A DNA stretch of 64,000 nucleotides from Tissierella sp. Yu-01 (lineage in GTDB: Bacteria > Bacillota > Clostridia > Tissierellales > Tissierellaceae). The notes beneath the pieces are model-generated. The model was not told where the DNA came from and searched no databases. It was given only the letters and a program-made list of their open reading frames with translations. A program made the position numbers and the translations under genes. The stretch is from the NCBI RefSeq assembly GCF_029537395.1, contig NZ_CP120677.1:1240001-1304000 (forward strand). Reading direction: 5' to 3'. This document shows positions 60,942 through 64,000 of this stretch, in pieces (the first letter of the stretch is position 1; each line of letters begins with the position of its first letter).

Positions 60942-61949
60942 TTAATTTTTGCTAGCTATTAATTTTGCAAGGTCTACTACTCTAGTTGAATATCCCCACT
61001 CATTGTCATACCAAGATACAATTTTAACCATATTATCAATTACCATAGTTGATAAACCATCTACAATTGATGATCTTGGATCAGCAATATAGTCAGATGA
61101 TACTAATGGCTCTTCTGAGTATCCTAAGATGCCCTTTAACTCACCTTCACTTGCTTCTTTTAAATATTTATTAACTTCTTCTACAGTAGTAGATTTATCT
61201 AATTCAAATACCACGTCAACTAATGAACCTGTTGGAACAGGAACTCTTACTGAGAATCCGTTTAATTTACCTTTTAATTCTGGTAATACTAATGCAACTG
61301 CTTTAGCTGCTCCAGTAGTTGTAGGTATAATATTTTCAGCACCTGCTCTTGCACGACGTAAATCTTTATGTCTTTTATCTAGTATTTGTTGGTCATTTGT
61401 ATATGCATGAATTGTTGTCATAAGTCCTTTTTTAACTTCAAAATGTTCTAATATTACTTTTGCTACTGGAGCTAAGCAGTTTGTTGTACAGGATGCATTG
61501 GATATAACATTATGTTTTTCTGGATCATAAAGATTATCATTTACACCCATAACTATTGTAATATCTTCATTTTTAGCAGGAGCAGTTATCATAACTTTCT
61601 TTGCACCAGCTTGAATATGCTTTTCTAAGTCAGCTTTTTCCTTAAATGCTCCAGTTGAATCAATTACTAACTCAACACCTAGATCCTTCCAAGGAATTTG
61701 TGCTGGGTCTCTGTAGTTTACTACAGGTATTTTCTTTCCATTGATTACAAATCCTTCTTCATAAACTTCAATTTCGCCCTTGAACTTTCTGTAAGTTGAA
61801 TCATATTTGAATAGATGTGCTAAATCATTTAGATTTCCAGAAGCATTTATTGCTACTAATTCAAATTCAGTTACACCTTCTTCAAATATAACCCTTAGAA
61901 CATCTCTACCTATTCTACCAAAACCACTTAAACCAACTTTCATTGACAT
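60942..61949 (-). CDS. gap: Glyceraldehyde-3-phosphate dehydrogenase, NAD type
   Basis: A 335-residue enzyme. NAD loop VGLSGFGRIGRDVLR (about 5-19), catalytic Cys in SNASCTTNCLAP (about 150-161), TTIHAYTNDQ (catalytic His), RRARAGAENIIPTTTGAAKA (about 197-216) and VSWYDNEWGYSTRVVDL near the C-terminus. It oxidises glyceraldehyde-3-phosphate to 1,3-bisphosphoglycerate. ATG 61949 follows AAGGAGG. First glycolytic gene after its regulator cggR, 30 bp downstream. Confidence 0.96.
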   Translation of the reverse strand: MSMKVGLSGFGRIGRDVLRVIFEEGVTEFELVAINASGNLNDLAHLFKYDSTYRKFKGEIEVYEEGFVINGKKIPVVNYRDPAQIPWKDLGVELVIDSTGAFKEKADLEKHIQAGAKKVMITAPAKNEDITIVMGVNDNLYDPEKHNVISNASCTTNCLAPVAKVILEHFEVKKGLMTTIHAYTNDQQILDKRHKDLRRARAGAENIIPTTTGAAKAVALVLPELKGKLNGFSVRVPVPTGSLVDVVFELDKSTTVEEVNKYLKEASEGELKGILGYSEEPLVSSDYIADPRSSIVDGLSTMVIDNMVKIVSWYDNEWGYSTRVVDLAKLIASKN

Positions 61950-61979
61950 ATAAATTCCTCCTTATATATTAAAAATATT

Positions 61980-63008
61980 TTATCCTTCCTTTGCCAATTC
62001 CACTATTTTCTTTGCTGCGCTTTCATCTGTTACTATGGTAATATCTTTCCTTACTGAGGATATTGCTATAATTGCTTCAGCTTTTTCGGCACCACCTGCA
62101 ACCCCTATAACATGCTTTGTGCTTTTGAATTTTTCAATTGATATTCCTATAGTTTCATACTCCCAAATTTCTTCTCCAGTTAGATTGAAATAATGTCCAA
62201 AAGCTTCTGCTACAGCACCTAATTCTAATATGCTTTCTATTCTGTCTATTGGTAATTTTCTTCTGTAAGCCATTGTATCAGCTCTTCCGATTCCAAATAC
62301 CAATATATTTATATTATTTATTAACTCAATAGCTTCCTTGACTTCATCATTTTTTATGATGACTTCTAAGGCTTCTTTACCAAGAGAATCTGGGACATTT
62401 AGCAGTTTATAATTACCGCCTAGTTTTTTTCCTATTTTAGCTGCAATGGCATTTGCCTGTGTTTCCAACTCACTGCCTAATCCACCTCTTGCAGGTATTA
62501 CCATAACATCATCAGAATTATCTAGTTGCGGCATCTGCTCTGCAACGTTTGCCATGGTGTTGCCACCAGTTATTCCAATAATATCATGAGGTTGGATAAG
62601 CTTTTTAATGTTACTAGATGTAATTTTACCCATTTCCTTTAGAATTAACTCATCCTCTGAAGAATTTCCAGGCACAATTATTATCCTTTTAACTCCAAGT
62701 ATAGCTTCTAAGTTCTTCTGTAAATCTACAATACCTTTAAGACCCTTATACAATTCATGAAGCTCATCTATTAGTTGCTTACCTTTTTTTGTTACATTCA
62801 TCCCTTTTAAGTCTATATCTAATAGTTCTAGTTCCTTTAGAAAATTAACTTCATTTCGTATAATTCTCTCTCCAACATTAAGCTCTGTAGCTAAAGCTCT
62901 CCTACCTATGGGTTGATGATAGTAAATTGTTCTCAATATTAAATATCTTTTTTCTACTATTTCAGTAATTTCTGGAACAATGAGTTTTATCGATTCTAAT
63001 AACTCTAT
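61980..63008 (-). CDS. cggR: CggR, central glycolytic genes regulator, apparently with an AUA start
   Basis: A 342-residue SorC/DeoR-type repressor. The winged helix is in EKRYLILRTIYYHQPIGRRALA and ERIIRNEVNFLKELELLDI (about 20-65); the sugar-phosphate domain follows, with GITGGNTMANVAEQMP and MVIPARGGLGSELETQANAIA. The classical start codons begin only at TTG 62936, inside the DNA-binding domain. The frame is open further up, and the extra residues (ELLESIKLIVPEITEIVEKRY) align with the N-terminus of Bacillus CggR. A perfect GGAGGTG lies 5-7 bp before ATA at 63008-63006, so initiation at AUA is the best reading. Fructose-1,6-bisphosphate is the usual inducer. Confidence 0.85.
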   Translation of the reverse strand: MELLESIKLIVPEITEIVEKRYLILRTIYYHQPIGRRALATELNVGERIIRNEVNFLKELELLDIDLKGMNVTKKGKQLIDELHELYKGLKGIVDLQKNLEAILGVKRIIIVPGNSSEDELILKEMGKITSSNIKKLIQPHDIIGITGGNTMANVAEQMPQLDNSDDVMVIPARGGLGSELETQANAIAAKIGKKLGGNYKLLNVPDSLGKEALEVIIKNDEVKEAIELINNINILVFGIGRADTMAYRRKLPIDRIESILELGAVAEAFGHYFNLTGEEIWEYETIGISIEKFKSTKHVIGVAGGAEKAEAIIAISSVRKDITIVTDESAAKKIVELAKEG

Positions 63009-63027
63009 ACTGTCACCTCCATTTATG

Positions 63028-63063
63028 GACTTTTTGTGTCCCGCGTGGTATTTTTATGTCCCA
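63028..63063 (-). promoter_or_regulatory. CggR operator (two direct half-sites)
   Basis: On the minus strand: TGGGAC-N6-ATAC-N4-CGGGAC-N6-AGTC. The spacing is identical to the known Bacillus subtilis CggR operator pattern CGGGAC-N6-TGTC-N4-CGGGAC-N6-TGTC. It sits downstream of the promoter and just before cggR, as in Bacillus, consistent with autoregulation. Confidence 0.8.
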
Positions 63064-63100
63064 CTGTGAGTAAAAAAATAACACCTTCATCCTCAACCTA

Positions 63101-63129
63101 ATTATACCTCATGTAATATGTTAAATCAA
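63101..63129 (-). promoter_or_regulatory. Promoter of the cggR-gap-pgk-tpiA-gpmI-eno operon
   Basis: Minus-strand -35 TTGATT (63124-63129), 17-bp spacer and consensus -10 TATAAT (63101-63106). Transcription would start about 30 bp before the CggR operator. Confidence 0.8.
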
Positions 63130-63170
63130 CCATATTCTAGAATTTATTTTAAATTTTTATCCATAAAGAT

Positions 63171-63211
63171 AACTCATATTAGTTTGAGGTAATCCTCAAG
63201 TAATATGAGTT
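63171..63211 (-). terminator. Terminator hairpin after rpoN
   Basis: An 11-bp stem AACTCATATTA / TAATATGAGTT encloses a second stem TTGAGG / CCTCAA, starting right after the rpoN stop. The T stretch after it is weak. Confidence 0.65.
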
Positions 63212-64000
63212 CTATATTCTCTTTCTTAGGTTAGAAGCAGGTATATTTAATTCTTCCCTGTATTTAGCAACAGTTCTTCTTGAAATATTTGTTCCTTTAT
63301 CCTTTAAAATATTTGATATTTGTTGATCGCTTAATGGTTTCTTAACATTTTCTTTATCAATGATATCTTTTATCATGACTTTTACACTTGTAGATGAAAC
63401 ATCTCCTTGAGCACTACTTAGCCCTGCTGTAAAAAAGTATTTAAGCTCAAATAACCCCCTAGGGGTTTGTACATATTTACCATTTGTAGCTCTAGAAATG
63501 GTTGATTCATGCATTTGGATATCCTCTGCTATATCCTTTAAGGTAAGAGGTACCAGAGCCTTTTCTCCTACTTTAAAGAAATCATATTGGAATTTTAATA
63601 TGGATTCTACTACCTTGTATATAGTCTGTCTTCGTTGCTCAATGCTTTTTATAATCCACATTGCAGAATTAAACTTATCTTGTAAATAATCAGTCGCTTT
63701 AACATCTCCGCCGTCTTTTAACATGTTCTTATAAAAATTATTAATCTTCAATCTTGGTCCTGTAATATCATTTATTATAATTATATATTCATCATCTACT
63801 AACTGAATAGTAGCATCTGGAATTATATATTTAATATCTGAATTACTTTTAAACATTCTACCCGGCTTAGGTTCAAGGGTTTTTATAAAATCGCAAATAT
63901 CTTGTACTATTATTGGACTTAGATCGTTTTCTTTGGCTATTTTAATCAGTCTATTGTTAGCAATATCCTCCAAATGATTTGTTATTAGTTTTTTTATAAC
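63212..64000 (-). CDS. rpoN: RNA polymerase sigma-54 factor, C-terminal part (runs off the window)
   Basis: About 262 C-terminal residues of sigma-54. The core-binding region is represented by VIKKLITNHLEDIANNRLIKIAK at the window edge and LSPIIVQDICDFIKTLEPKPGR. The DNA-binding HTH lies in TLKDIAEDIQMHESTISRATNGKYVQTPRG, and the RpoN box reads ISRRTVAKYREELNIP, close to the consensus ARRTVAKYRE. The frame is open to base 64000, so the TTG at 63973 is not the true start. Position upstream of cggR is common in Clostridia. Confidence 0.95.
   Translation of the reverse strand, partial: VIKKLITNHLEDIANNRLIKIAKENDLSPIIVQDICDFIKTLEPKPGRMFKSNSDIKYIIPDATIQLVDDEYIIIINDITGPRLKINNFYKNMLKDGGDVKATDYLQDKFNSAMWIIKSIEQRRQTIYKVVESILKFQYDFFKVGEKALVPLTLKDIAEDIQMHESTISRATNGKYVQTPRGLFELKYFFTAGLSSAQGDVSSTSVKVMIKDIIDKENVKKPLSDQQISNILKDKGTNISRRTVAKYREELNIPASNLRKRI

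Noticed and set aside
63212-63973. Treating the TTG at 63973 as the start of rpoN
   Set aside because: The frame continues with sigma-54-like sequence to the window edge, so the gene is simply cut off.

Overview
The window is from a low-GC, spore-forming anaerobe of the class Clostridia. A Tissierellales-like relative is my best guess from the 16S text and gene content, but I could not run a comparison. Support comes from the AT-rich base composition, strong GGAGG-type ribosome binding sites, a small acid-soluble spore protein gene (21104-21280), a T-box leader, a CggR-controlled glycolytic operon and a membrane pyrophosphatase. Most genes lie on the minus strand.

Region 1 (1-10599) is a Gram-positive Pel-type exopolysaccharide locus. 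It reads galE, a sugar-epimerase/PelD-like fusion, a PelE-like protein, a DUF2194 PelA-like deacetylase, PelF, PelG (broken by a frameshift), CotH kinase, a VTC-domain protein and the start of a DUF4956 gene that runs off the edge. Gene junctions are 0-20 bp or overlapping, so this is one operon. Region 2 (10803-25449) is ordinary chromosome: an SLH-domain surface protein, YkvA, MnSOD, a serine hydrolase, an alpha/beta hydrolase lipoprotein, an HD hydrolase, a two-component system, a HAD phosphatase, a SASP, DUF523, a DMT exporter, an NSS transporter and a CPBP protease. A 48-residue GADGPT-motif protein sits among them.

Region 3 (25612-31360) is a complete rRNA operon on the minus strand: four tandem promoters, 16S, 23S, 5S and terminator, with no tRNA gene in the spacers. 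Region 4 (31443-45199) holds YjjG, NifX-like and ArsR proteins, SelO, a cupin, a TRIC channel, a T-box leader driving an ornithine-cyclodeaminase-family gene, a geranylgeranyl-reductase-family protein, an XRE/DUF2975 pair, HD-GYP, a phosphodiesterase and GNAT. It ends in a degraded accessory patch with gene fragments and a UPF0175/DUF3368 toxin-antitoxin pair. Two 16-bp copies of an insertion-sequence-end-like motif flank this patch.

Region 5 (45475-64000) is core housekeeping: ssrA (tmRNA), a split ThrE exporter, smpB, rnr, ddl, a membrane-anchored MurF-like ligase, a hydrolase, hppA, secG, then the glycolytic series eno, gpmI, tpiA, pgk, gap and cggR with promoter and operator, and the end of rpoN.

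The main unexplained structures are these. (i) A two-hairpin repeat with a constant scaffold and covarying arms occurs four times, each time inside a stable-RNA transcription unit: the 16S-23S spacer, the 23S-5S spacer, the 5S 3' flank and the tmRNA 3' flank. (ii) cggR appears to start at AUA behind a perfect ribosome binding site. (iii) The PelD-like protein is fused to a degenerate epimerase and lacks the GGDEF part that binds c-di-GMP in Pseudomonas. No CRISPR array, prophage or intact transposon was seen.
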